A stretch of 42,849 nucleotides of DNA from Actinomycetes bacterium (GTDB lineage: Bacteria; Actinomycetota; Acidimicrobiia; Acidimicrobiales; Aldehydirespiratoraceae). Positions 10,476 to 17,965 of this stretch are shown piece after piece; position 1 is the stretch's first letter; each line of letters starts with the position of its first letter. The notes under the pieces are model-generated. The model was not told the DNA's origin, searched no databases, and saw only the letters and a list, made by a program, of their open reading frames with translations. The position numbers and the translations under genes were made by a program. The stretch is from NCBI GenBank assembly GCA_024276495.1, contig JAJRXC010000079.1:1-42849 (forward strand), in the 5' to 3' direction.

Positions 10476-11153
10476 TCAGCGAACGTCAAGACCGACAAAG
10501 CCGAGAAGGTGGCGTTCGATGGCGGCCTGGTCGAGGGCTTCTAGCGCGACGGTGGCGGCCAGCATGTTCAGTTCCTGGGTGGCCCTGAGCTTCTCGTCGT
10601 CGGAGCGACCGGCGAGAACCCGCACGCACGCCCGGGCGGTCGGCCGGTGGGCCCCGAGATCACGCTCGAACACCGTGGCGAAGAGGTTCTGGTCGTCGAG
10701 CACGAGATCGACCAGATCGGGATCATCGAGGGCATCGACCACCCGCCAGAGCCGCCCGATCGCGTTGCGACTGAAGCCCTGGTTCGACTGGCTGCCGAGG
10801 AAGCGTTGCGCCTGGGCCGAGGTGAGCGCACCCACGTCGGGGTTCCACTCCGGCATCCAGCGGGCGAGGACATGGGAGCGAAGGGGGACGACGGCGAGAA
10901 ACCGCCAACAGCGGATGTCGACGAGCACCCGTCGGGGCACCTTGGCGATGGCCTCCCTCAGCGGCACGACGACGGCCCGGTCCCGGTCGCGACGCCGGGT
11001 GTCGGGGCCGAGCTCGCCGATGACACGGAGGGTGTCGGTGAGATCGACGGTGACACCGGTGGGTTCGGTTCGCGGCCGCTCCCGACCCATCAACACCGAC
11101 TTCAAGCCGGCGACATCGGTGGGCTCGAGCAGCCGTTGCAGGTCGACGAGCAT
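10476..11153 (-). CDS. DUF6339-like protein, third gene of the GHKL ATPase operon
   Basis: The 225-residue, largely helical protein has no signal peptide or membrane segment. Its central part (WRFLAVVPLRSHVLARW, then RFLGSQSNQGFSRNAIGRLW and DLVDLVLDDQNLFATVFERD) resembles, from memory, the DUF6339 proteins found beside GHKL ATPases and Z1-domain proteins in actinobacterial restriction or defence clusters. That family match is not verified and no function is established. The ATG shares its first base with the TGA of the preceding gene (TGATG), so it is translated with its partners. No catalytic motif is evident. It could be a specificity or regulatory subunit. Confidence 0.7.
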   Translation of the reverse strand: MLVDLQRLLEPTDVAGLKSVLMGRERPRTEPTGVTVDLTDTLRVIGELGPDTRRRDRDRAVVVPLREAIAKVPRRVLVDIRCWRFLAVVPLRSHVLARWMPEWNPDVGALTSAQAQRFLGSQSNQGFSRNAIGRLWRVVDALDDPDLVDLVLDDQNLFATVFERDLGAHRPTARACVRVLAGRSDDEKLRATQELNMLAATVALEALDQAAIERHLLGFVGLDVR

Positions 11154-12148
11154 CAGCTCTCGGCCCCTTGGAGCATCGCGTCGCGCATGATGCCGGCGAA
11201 GCGGTCGGCGGTTCGGACCTTCGCCTGGACGGCGTTCGGCACGCGCCGCATCAAGAGCTCATTCGCAATTGGGCTGCGCACGTCGTCGAGAAGCTGATCG
11301 GCCGCGGCGGCCAGGTCGGTCCCCGGGTAGAGATCGGGCAGCCAGTCGAGCAGCGCGGCCCGGTTCCATCCGCCGAGCTCGTCGATGAGGTCCAGTCCGG
11401 CCTCGTCGCCCAACCCGTTTTGTTGGAGATCGCCGAGCTGCGTGAACGCCGAGGTGAGAAGTTGCGACCAGATCTGATGGGCGATCTGCACGAAGGTGAG
11501 GTCGCGAACCCGGGCCCGGATCCCGGCGCGGCCCCTGGCGCTCAGGAGGCGGTAGGCGCCGGCGATGTCGGTGTTGAGCCACAACACGGGCGGGTCGACA
11601 GGTTCGAGGGCGAACAGCTGGTCCCGGTGGGCCCGCAGCCAATCGTCACCCTCGGCGAAGGATCGCCACTCGATCGTGAGGTTGCGACCCCGAGTTCGTT
11701 CCTCGACGACTCCGAACGAGACGCCGAGCCAGTCGGACCAGGCGAGAACGGCACCGGCATCGACCGCGTAACCGGGCACCGGGGCGAGATCGCCGGCGAG
11801 GACGACGACGACGTCGATGCCGACCCGCCCGAACCAGTCCTCGACGGGCAGGGTCACTTCACCGGTCCACGGATCGGTGAGTGCGTCACCGGATGGGCGC
11901 AGGTCGACCGCCGCGCGGTGCTGGCTCGACCGGCTGCGCATGCGGGCGATTACGCGGAACATGTCGTCACCGCCTCGGGGCATCGCGTCGGCGAGATCAC
12001 CGGGCAGCGTGGCGGTGAGAGCGAGGGTGCAGTCCTTCCCGCCGACATCGACGATCGTCGGGGCCTCGAATCGCCTGGCGTCGTGGTCGGCGGCGACGAG
12101 TTGGACCGGTCCCGCGGTCCGATAGGGGTAGAGGCGGACGACGGCCAT
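11153..12148 (-). CDS. Unrecognised protein, second gene of the GHKL ATPase operon
   Basis: The 331-residue product begins MAVVRLYPYRTAGPVQLV. I do not recognise a family. The first 170 or so residues look beta-rich (WTGEVTLPVEDWFGRVGIDV, then VVVLAGDLAPV). The C-terminal half is helical, with WLNTDIAGAYRLLSARGRAG and a Trp/Asp-rich stretch WNRAALLDWLPDLYPGTDL. I find no clear PD-(D/E)XK, HNH, PLD or helicase motif, and no membrane segment. The ATG overlaps the GHKL gene's TGA by one base, and the stop overlaps the start of the next gene in the same way. The longer upstream open frame is shadow of the GHKL gene. Strict coupling suggests a fixed-ratio complex with its neighbours. Confidence 0.75.
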   Translation of the reverse strand: MAVVRLYPYRTAGPVQLVAADHDARRFEAPTIVDVGGKDCTLALTATLPGDLADAMPRGGDDMFRVIARMRSRSSQHRAAVDLRPSGDALTDPWTGEVTLPVEDWFGRVGIDVVVVLAGDLAPVPGYAVDAGAVLAWSDWLGVSFGVVEERTRGRNLTIEWRSFAEGDDWLRAHRDQLFALEPVDPPVLWLNTDIAGAYRLLSARGRAGIRARVRDLTFVQIAHQIWSQLLTSAFTQLGDLQQNGLGDEAGLDLIDELGGWNRAALLDWLPDLYPGTDLAAAADQLLDDVRSPIANELLMRRVPNAVQAKVRTADRFAGIMRDAMLQGAES

Positions 12149-14031
12149 CAGCTCGGCGTCTCCCGCAGGCTCGGTCGTGCGTCGATCCGCAAACGGCTGC
12201 GGACGGCGCGCGCCGAACGGCCATTGAGGGGGACGGTGAGGGTCAGCGCAGCCTCGTCGTCGCCCATGCCGAGGTCGACATTGAGATGATGGGGCGCGAG
12301 ACGGGCGATCTCGGCGGGGACGTCGGCGGTGAGATCCCGCACGGTCATCGGCTCGCCTCGGCCGCTCTCGGCGTCGAGCCAAACCGAGAGATCGAGTCGC
12401 CACGCCCTGGCGGATCGCATGCGACGGGCCCTCAGCTCGATGGTCCATGTGTCATCGGTCAACTGGTGGGTGAGGGGACGAACGTCGAAGTGATGGTCGT
12501 TGCCGGCCGCGGGGCCGGTGGATCCGATGGCGAAGAGCTTGGCGAGCTCCGGAGGACCGGGCTCGCTGGCGGGGACCTCCGGGTCGGCGATCTCGACCAA
12601 CGCGTCGTCGACGGCCCGCCACAGCGCCTCGAGCTGTTTGCGGGATCCGGCGAGATAGTTGGCCCGGACCATGTCGGTGTCGTGGACCCAGCGGTTGTGG
12701 GCCGGCGGTTCGGCGGCCCGCAGGAACGCCTCGACCGCGGCATCCTCCGGGCGGCCCCCACGGGCGAGCCCGCAGAGCAGCACGGCGTGGTAGCTGCCAC
12801 CGTCGGTCGGAGCCCGTCGGGGTCGCCGATGGTCGACGACCATTCCCGCGCCTCGCACCAGCGCCACCCGGTTGGCTCCGAACTGCTCCTCGTCGTCTTC
12901 GCCGGCGCGGCGAACCCGGAGCTCGACGGTTGCCTCGATCTGTCGGCTTCGCTTGTCGCGTCGGGCGGGGACGACGAGGCGGAGCTGCCGGCGGGCCGTC
13001 TCGCCGGGCACCACCGCGTGCTCGGCGAACCCGGTCGCGGCCGCGGTCTCGACGAGGGCCCGGTTCGCCCCCTCGAACGGGGCGATCGCCAGTCGTTCGA
13101 CCTCCTCGCCGTCGCGCTCGATCCCGACGGTCACGGCGATGCTCGCGGGATCACGGGTCATCGCCGGCCAGAACCATTGATCGGCGGCCGCGGCCAGGTC
13201 GGCGGCGACCTCGGCCGCGTCCCGCACCGTTTCGGAGCCCGGCTCCGAGAACGCGAGCACCGCAACCGTGCTACCGGTGCGGGTCGATCCGGGCCGGTGA
13301 CCACCCAGAGCGGCGGCAAGCTCGGCCGCGTCACCGTCCCACAGGGATTCGGCTCGGCGGCCACCGCGGCGAACCGAGCCGACGCCGAACCATCCGGGAC
13401 CGGCCCAATCACCGGAGGGCGTCGTGTGATGGGCGAGGTCGGCCCTGCCGAAGGCTCGCAGCCGGGTCCCACCCGGCTGATCACGATCGTCGGCGATGAT
13501 GGTGGAGGTGAACAGCACCGTCGACAAGGCGGAGAAGCGCCACAGCACCGCCTTGCCGAGCCCGTAGCTGCCTCCCTTCCCGGCGCTCGAGTCGGTGTTG
13601 ACGAGCACGTCGCGGCACAGCCCGTTGAAGTTGGTTCCCTTTTCGTCCTCGCCACCACTCAGACCCACCGTGTCACGGTCGGTGACGCGCAGGATCCGAA
13701 GGAAGGTGGCGGGATCCTCGAGCCGAGCGAGGGCGTCGCGGACCTGTGAGCCGAGCTTGTAGCCCTCCCGCGCGGTGCCCTCGAGATGGACGCCGAGTTG
13801 TTCGAACGCGACGGCGTCGAGCAGCCGGCGGCGGTGGGCGCCGGTGAGGTCGACGACATCGATGTCGACCTCGGCCCGCCCCGGTCGTGGGAGCCGTTGA
13901 TCGTGAGCGTTCTGGAGCACTTCGCGCACGAAGATGTCGAGCGTCGGGGCGAACACGTAGTTGGCCGCGGTGCCACCGACGATCGCGCCCGACGGTGGCA
14001 GCGGATCGAATACCCACTCGCGTCCGGTCAC
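12148..14031 (-). CDS. GHKL-type ATPase (MutL/MORC/Hsp90-like fold), first gene of a three-gene operon
   Basis: The 627-residue protein has an N-terminal GHKL ATP-binding domain. The N-box is REVLQNAHD, with Glu37, Asn41 and Asp44; the G1 region is VTDRDTVGL (Asp118 onward); the G2 glycine-rich lid is GKGGSYGLGK (151-160). The remaining 450 or so residues contain a probable transducer-like beta region and a beta-rich C-terminus. No nuclease or histidine-kinase motifs are evident. Bacterial GHKL ATPases of this sort are known in restriction and defence gene neighbourhoods, where they may act as ATP-gated DNA clamps; that role here is inference. A GTG at 14031 is the likely start. One-base overlaps link it to the next two genes. 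Confidence 0.85.
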   Translation of the reverse strand: MTGREWVFDPLPPSGAIVGGTAANYVFAPTLDIFVREVLQNAHDQRLPRPGRAEVDIDVVDLTGAHRRRLLDAVAFEQLGVHLEGTAREGYKLGSQVRDALARLEDPATFLRILRVTDRDTVGLSGGEDEKGTNFNGLCRDVLVNTDSSAGKGGSYGLGKAVLWRFSALSTVLFTSTIIADDRDQPGGTRLRAFGRADLAHHTTPSGDWAGPGWFGVGSVRRGGRRAESLWDGDAAELAAALGGHRPGSTRTGSTVAVLAFSEPGSETVRDAAEVAADLAAAADQWFWPAMTRDPASIAVTVGIERDGEEVERLAIAPFEGANRALVETAAATGFAEHAVVPGETARRQLRLVVPARRDKRSRQIEATVELRVRRAGEDDEEQFGANRVALVRGAGMVVDHRRPRRAPTDGGSYHAVLLCGLARGGRPEDAAVEAFLRAAEPPAHNRWVHDTDMVRANYLAGSRKQLEALWRAVDDALVEIADPEVPASEPGPPELAKLFAIGSTGPAAGNDHHFDVRPLTHQLTDDTWTIELRARRMRSARAWRLDLSVWLDAESGRGEPMTVRDLTADVPAEIARLAPHHLNVDLGMGDDEAALTLTVPLNGRSARAVRSRLRIDARPSLRETPS

Positions 14032-14133
14032 TCCGGCACCGTAGCGCCGCGACTGTTGGGACGAAAGGCGCTGCCGGGGATGCCCGCGGCCGGCAGTGTC
14101 GAATCGAGGTGCGCCTCGAAGCGGCGGTGCCGG

Positions 14134-15468
14134 TCAGTCCAACCAGCCGGCGGGTCCGCCGCGTTGGACCTTGTTGAAGCGGCTGGCGAACGACGGGGTG
14201 GCGAACATGTCGTTGTGGGCCGCGGCGCCGCCGAACCCGAACAGGTACTGGCCGACGCGCCGCATCTGCATCTCTTCGGAGCCCTCGGTGATCCGGTAGC
14301 GGCGGTGGTGCCGGAAGATGTGCTCGAACGGCAGATGGCGGCTGTAACCGATGCCGCCGTGGACCTGGATGGCCCGATCCGCGGCCTCGCCGACGAGCCG
14401 GTTGGCCCGATAGTTGCACATGGCGACCTTGTCGGAGATCGCGGTGGCGTCGTCGAGCCGGTCGAGTTGCCACGCCGTTTTGCGGATGAGCTCACGCACC
14501 ATGGCGGCTTCGGTGTGGAGCTCGACGAGGGGGAACTGGATGCCCTGGTTCGCCGACAACGGCTTGTCGTGGATGATGCGTTCTCGCGAGTACTTGACCG
14601 CTTCGTTGATGCAGTACTGGGCGGCGCCGAGGCTGGAGGCGGCCTGGCGGATTCGGTTCTCGTGCACGAAGAGCTGGGCGGTGGCGAGGCCGTGTCCCTC
14701 GGGTCCGAGCATGTCGGCGTCTTTCACCCGCACGTCGGTGAGGGTGACCTCGGCGTGATCGGTGGGCATGTTGTAGGTCCACCACATGAACTCGATGGTG
14801 AAACCGGGTGTGTCGACCGGGACGATGAAGTTGGAGATGCCGGTGGCCTCGCCGGGTTCCCCGGAGGTGCGGGCGAAGACGTAGTCGTGGGTCGCGGCGT
14901 GCATGCCGGTGTTCCACCGTTTGGCCCCGTTGATGACCCATTCGTCGCCGTCGCGGTAGGCCGTGGTCTCCATGCGGGTGGCGTCGGTGCCGAACATCGG
15001 CTCGGTCAACCCGAAGCCGATGCGGGCCTCGCCGGCCAACATCTTCGGGATCCATTCCTGTTGTTGGGCCGGTGAGCCGTACTTCTCCATCATCAACACG
15101 GTGGGGAAGTTGCCGACGACCGACGACTCGTTCTGCAGGTCGTTGTGGAGGCCCAGTCCCTTGGCGGCCAGATGCTCGCGGATGATCGCCATCGCCAGGT
15201 TGGTGCCGTTTTGGCCTCCGAACCGTTCGGGGAGGTGGTAGCGCAGGAATCCGGCCTCGTCGGCTCGTCGCCGCATCTCGCCGAGCAGCGCCTCCCATTC
15301 GGCGTTGGGCCATCCGTCGCGGTCCCAGTCGGTGCGACTGTCCTCCCGGCGATGGTCGAAGAAACGAATGTTGTCGTGCTCGCGTTCGAGCGGCTTGATC
15401 TCGTCGTCGATGAACCGGTCGAGGCGTTCGAGGAAGTCCTCGATGTCGGTCGGGATGTCGAAGTCCAT
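14134..15468 (-). CDS. Acyl-CoA dehydrogenase
   Basis: The 444-residue FAD enzyme of the acyl-CoA dehydrogenase superfamily should oxidise an acyl-CoA at the alpha-beta bond. Visible features are the N-terminal helical domain (MDFDIPTDIEDFLERLDRFI), the FAD/substrate strand FGLTEPMFGTDATRMET, the WVINGAKRW beta-domain motif, and C-terminal AIQVHGGIGYSRHLPFEHIF followed by RITEGSEEMQMRRV, which occupies the place of the usual IYEGTxEIQ. The His-rich FRHHRRYR before it is typical of a long-chain or CoA-ester subgroup seen in Actinobacteria. The ATG at 15468 matches the family N-terminus. It is divergent from the SLH repeat protein. The substrate is unknown. Confidence 0.9.
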   Translation of the reverse strand: MDFDIPTDIEDFLERLDRFIDDEIKPLEREHDNIRFFDHRREDSRTDWDRDGWPNAEWEALLGEMRRRADEAGFLRYHLPERFGGQNGTNLAMAIIREHLAAKGLGLHNDLQNESSVVGNFPTVLMMEKYGSPAQQQEWIPKMLAGEARIGFGLTEPMFGTDATRMETTAYRDGDEWVINGAKRWNTGMHAATHDYVFARTSGEPGEATGISNFIVPVDTPGFTIEFMWWTYNMPTDHAEVTLTDVRVKDADMLGPEGHGLATAQLFVHENRIRQAASSLGAAQYCINEAVKYSRERIIHDKPLSANQGIQFPLVELHTEAAMVRELIRKTAWQLDRLDDATAISDKVAMCNYRANRLVGEAADRAIQVHGGIGYSRHLPFEHIFRHHRRYRITEGSEEMQMRRVGQYLFGFGGAAAHNDMFATPSFASRFNKVQRGGPAGWLD

Positions 15469-15564
15469 GGCCCGAACCTACGAGAGCGGCAGCAGTCCGG
15501 ACGAGTCCACTCGGGGATCCGCGCGCTACGGCCTCGCGAACACCGATCCACGGTTGGAGACACA

Positions 15565-17949
15565 ATGACGATGTTCACTTGCCAGCGCAGGGTAGCAGTG
15601 GCGTTGGTCGCGCTGATGACCGCCGCTCTGGTGGCGCCTGCATTGGCCGCCGCCCCGGTCAATGACGACTTCGCCGACGCCGTCCCGATCTCGGAGGGTG
15701 TCGAAGTGAGGTTCGACAACCTGGAAGCCACGTTGGAGACCGGCGAGGTCGTCTGTGATGAGGGTCCGACCGGCTATTGGGAGTTCACTGCCCCGGCCGC
15801 AGGCGACTATGTCGCGTACGCCACCGGCTCGAATGTCGACACCGAGATCGGCTGGAGCGAGTCCCTCACCTCGTCGACCGGAGACTGCCCCGACGACGCC
15901 GACGACAGCTACGACGCGGTGGAGACCGCGATGACGCTGGCGCCGGGCGAGAAGGAGTACGTGCAACTCGGTTTCAATTCCGCCGACGAGCGCGGCACCA
16001 GCGGGGTGGGCGTCGCCAGGGTCTATCCGGGCGATGATGCGTTCGCCGATCGCGGCCCACTCACGTTCCGTTCCGCCGCACCAAGCGCGGTGAGAGGGGT
16101 GTCGTTCGCAGGGACCGAAGGTGTGCAGGCGAACGAGTCCGTGGCCTGCGGCTCCAGCACCTTCACCGAAACGGTCTGGCTCACGTTCACACCCCCGACC
16201 ACCCAGGCGTGGTACATCGAGGCAAAGTTTCCGGACCAGGTGAACGTCAGCATCTACTCCGGAAACTCGCTGTCGGGTCTCACCCAACTCAGCTGCTCCA
16301 CCGGCCAGCGGAATGCGGTGGTGGTCGAACTGACGGCGGGCACTGCCTACGCCATCCAGATCGACAACGGGTTCGGCGCCGCTCAGGCCGGCGTGGTCCG
16401 CGCCGAGGCCGCCGGGAAGATCCGGTCCCGGCCGATGGTCGTGGACCTCGATGGCGACGGCACCAGCACATTCGTCGGCGGCACCTCGGCAGTGGCGCTT
16501 CTCGCCGACAACCGGCCCGCCATCGCGTACTACGACGACACCAACCGGGAGCTCCGCTACGCCGAACGCAGCGCCAGTGGCGTGTGGTCCGACGTGCTGA
16601 TCGACGCCGACGGAAACGGCACCAGCACTGATGTCGGCAGCGAAGTCGACCTCGCCGTCCTCGACGACGGCCGCCCCGCGGTCGCCTACTTCGACCGCAT
16701 CAACCGCGAGCTCCGCTACGCCGAACGCAGCGCCAGTGGCGTGTGGTCCGATGTGCTGATCGACGCCGACGGCGACGGCACCAGCATCAACGTTGGGGTA
16801 GAATTGTCGCTCCTGATCCTGCCGAATGGGCGCCCCGCGGTCGCGTACTACGACGCCACCAACCGGGAGCTCCGCTACGCCGAACGCAGCGCCGGTGGCG
16901 TGTGGTCCGACGTGCTGATCGACGCCGACGGCGACGGCACCAGCATCAGCGTCGGCCGCTACCTGGACATGATCCTGTACGAAGGTGGGCCGGTGATCGC
17001 CTACGCCGACAACTCCAATGACCAGCAGCGGCTGGCAACACGAAACGGCGGGTGGAGCGACAGCCTGATCCAGGGGACGAGCCCCCTGACCGACGGGGAG
17101 ATCTACAACGGGGCCGACGGACAACCGAGCCTCGCGGTCGGACCCGACGCCAAGCTGCACATCGCGATCCAGGGTGACGACACCGGGCACACCACCTACG
17201 GCACGATGTCGAGCGCCGGGGCCTGGTCGATGGAGGAGATCCTCACCGATCGCATCCTCGCCGAGCTCGGATGGAGCACTTCGGTGGAGCTGAACTTCGA
17301 TCGCGCCGGGAACCCGGTGGTGATCTGGGCCGACGGCAACTACGCCGGTCACATCGGCGCCTCAGTGCGATCCGGCGGCACGTGGAGCGAGTATGTGACC
17401 ACGCCGTACCTCCTCGAGCCGACCGACCCGTCGAGCATCGGTGAAGTCGAGATGTTCAACGACCAGATCGACAGTGTGGTGTTGCCCGACGGCCGTATCG
17501 GGTTCACCGCGCGCGACAGCGAGCACGGCGGTCTCTACTGGGTGGAGGACATCTATCGAGTCTGCCCGACCGGTGCCACACCGTTCACCGACGTCAGCAC
17601 CACCTCGTTCGCCAAGGACGACATCCCGTGCATCTACGGCCTCGAGGTGACCACCGGCACCACCGGCACCACCTACTCGCCGGGCGACTTCGTCACCCGC
17701 GAACAAATGGCCGCCTTCCTCGCCCGCCTCTACCGCGAGATGACGGGTGAGGCCTGCACCGGGGGGACGACGCCGTTCACCGACGTCAGCACCACCTCGT
17801 TCGCCAAGGACGACATCCCGTGCATCTACGGCCTCGGCATCACCACCGGCACCACCGCCACCACCTACTCGCCGGGCGACTTCGTCACCCGCGAACAGAT
17901 GGCCGCCTTCCTCGGTCGGCTGTGGCGCACGCCGGCAGTGTTGGCGTAG
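15565..17949 (+). CDS. Secreted repeat protein with C-terminal SLH domains
   Basis: The 794-residue exported protein has a clear signal peptide (RRVAVALVALMTAALVAPALAAA) and a mature start near APVNDDFADAVPI. Residues of about 20-290 form two beta domains of a pre-peptidase C-terminal type, each starting with a DDxFADR/A motif. Residues of about 292-500 hold four 53-residue repeats of the type DADGDGTS...GRPAVAYYD...NRELRYAERS, with DxDGDG loops that could bind calcium; together they may form a propeller-like fold. The C-terminus has two near-identical SLH-type repeats (TPFTDVSTTSFAKDDIP, then FVTREQMAAFL), which usually attach proteins to cell-wall polymers. The ATG follows GGAG by a good spacing. 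The ligand is unknown. Confidence 0.85.
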   Translation: MTMFTCQRRVAVALVALMTAALVAPALAAAPVNDDFADAVPISEGVEVRFDNLEATLETGEVVCDEGPTGYWEFTAPAAGDYVAYATGSNVDTEIGWSESLTSSTGDCPDDADDSYDAVETAMTLAPGEKEYVQLGFNSADERGTSGVGVARVYPGDDAFADRGPLTFRSAAPSAVRGVSFAGTEGVQANESVACGSSTFTETVWLTFTPPTTQAWYIEAKFPDQVNVSIYSGNSLSGLTQLSCSTGQRNAVVVELTAGTAYAIQIDNGFGAAQAGVVRAEAAGKIRSRPMVVDLDGDGTSTFVGGTSAVALLADNRPAIAYYDDTNRELRYAERSASGVWSDVLIDADGNGTSTDVGSEVDLAVLDDGRPAVAYFDRINRELRYAERSASGVWSDVLIDADGDGTSINVGVELSLLILPNGRPAVAYYDATNRELRYAERSAGGVWSDVLIDADGDGTSISVGRYLDMILYEGGPVIAYADNSNDQQRLATRNGGWSDSLIQGTSPLTDGEIYNGADGQPSLAVGPDAKLHIAIQGDDTGHTTYGTMSSAGAWSMEEILTDRILAELGWSTSVELNFDRAGNPVVIWADGNYAGHIGASVRSGGTWSEYVTTPYLLEPTDPSSIGEVEMFNDQIDSVVLPDGRIGFTARDSEHGGLYWVEDIYRVCPTGATPFTDVSTTSFAKDDIPCIYGLEVTTGTTGTTYSPGDFVTREQMAAFLARLYREMTGEACTGGTTPFTDVSTTSFAKDDIPCIYGLGITTGTTATTYSPGDFVTREQMAAFLGRLWRTPAVLA
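16438..17066 (+). repeat. Four tandem 159-bp coding repeats
   Basis: Units begin at 16438, 16597, 16756 and 16915, exactly 159 bp (53 codons) apart. The end of units 1-3 (GAGCTCCGCTACGCCGAACG onward) is almost identical in DNA, while the middles differ. That pattern fits recent duplication or gene conversion. The fourth unit is degenerate. The repeats are in frame, so unit number can change without breaking the gene. Confidence 0.9.
17581..17912 (+). repeat. Two near-identical SLH-encoding repeats, 192 bp apart
   Basis: The 63 bases 17581-17643 recur without change at 17773-17835, and similarity continues for about 75 more bases with few differences. Each copy encodes one SLH-type unit of the surface protein. 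The near-identity suggests recent duplication or conversion. Confidence 0.85.
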
Positions 17950-17965
17950 CAAGGGCCCAGCGCGC

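Noticed and set aside
16438-17066. 159-bp periodic repeats as a CRISPR-like or intergenic array
   Set aside because: The period is an exact multiple of three, the frame stays open, and the repeat encodes a conserved protein unit inside a secreted protein.
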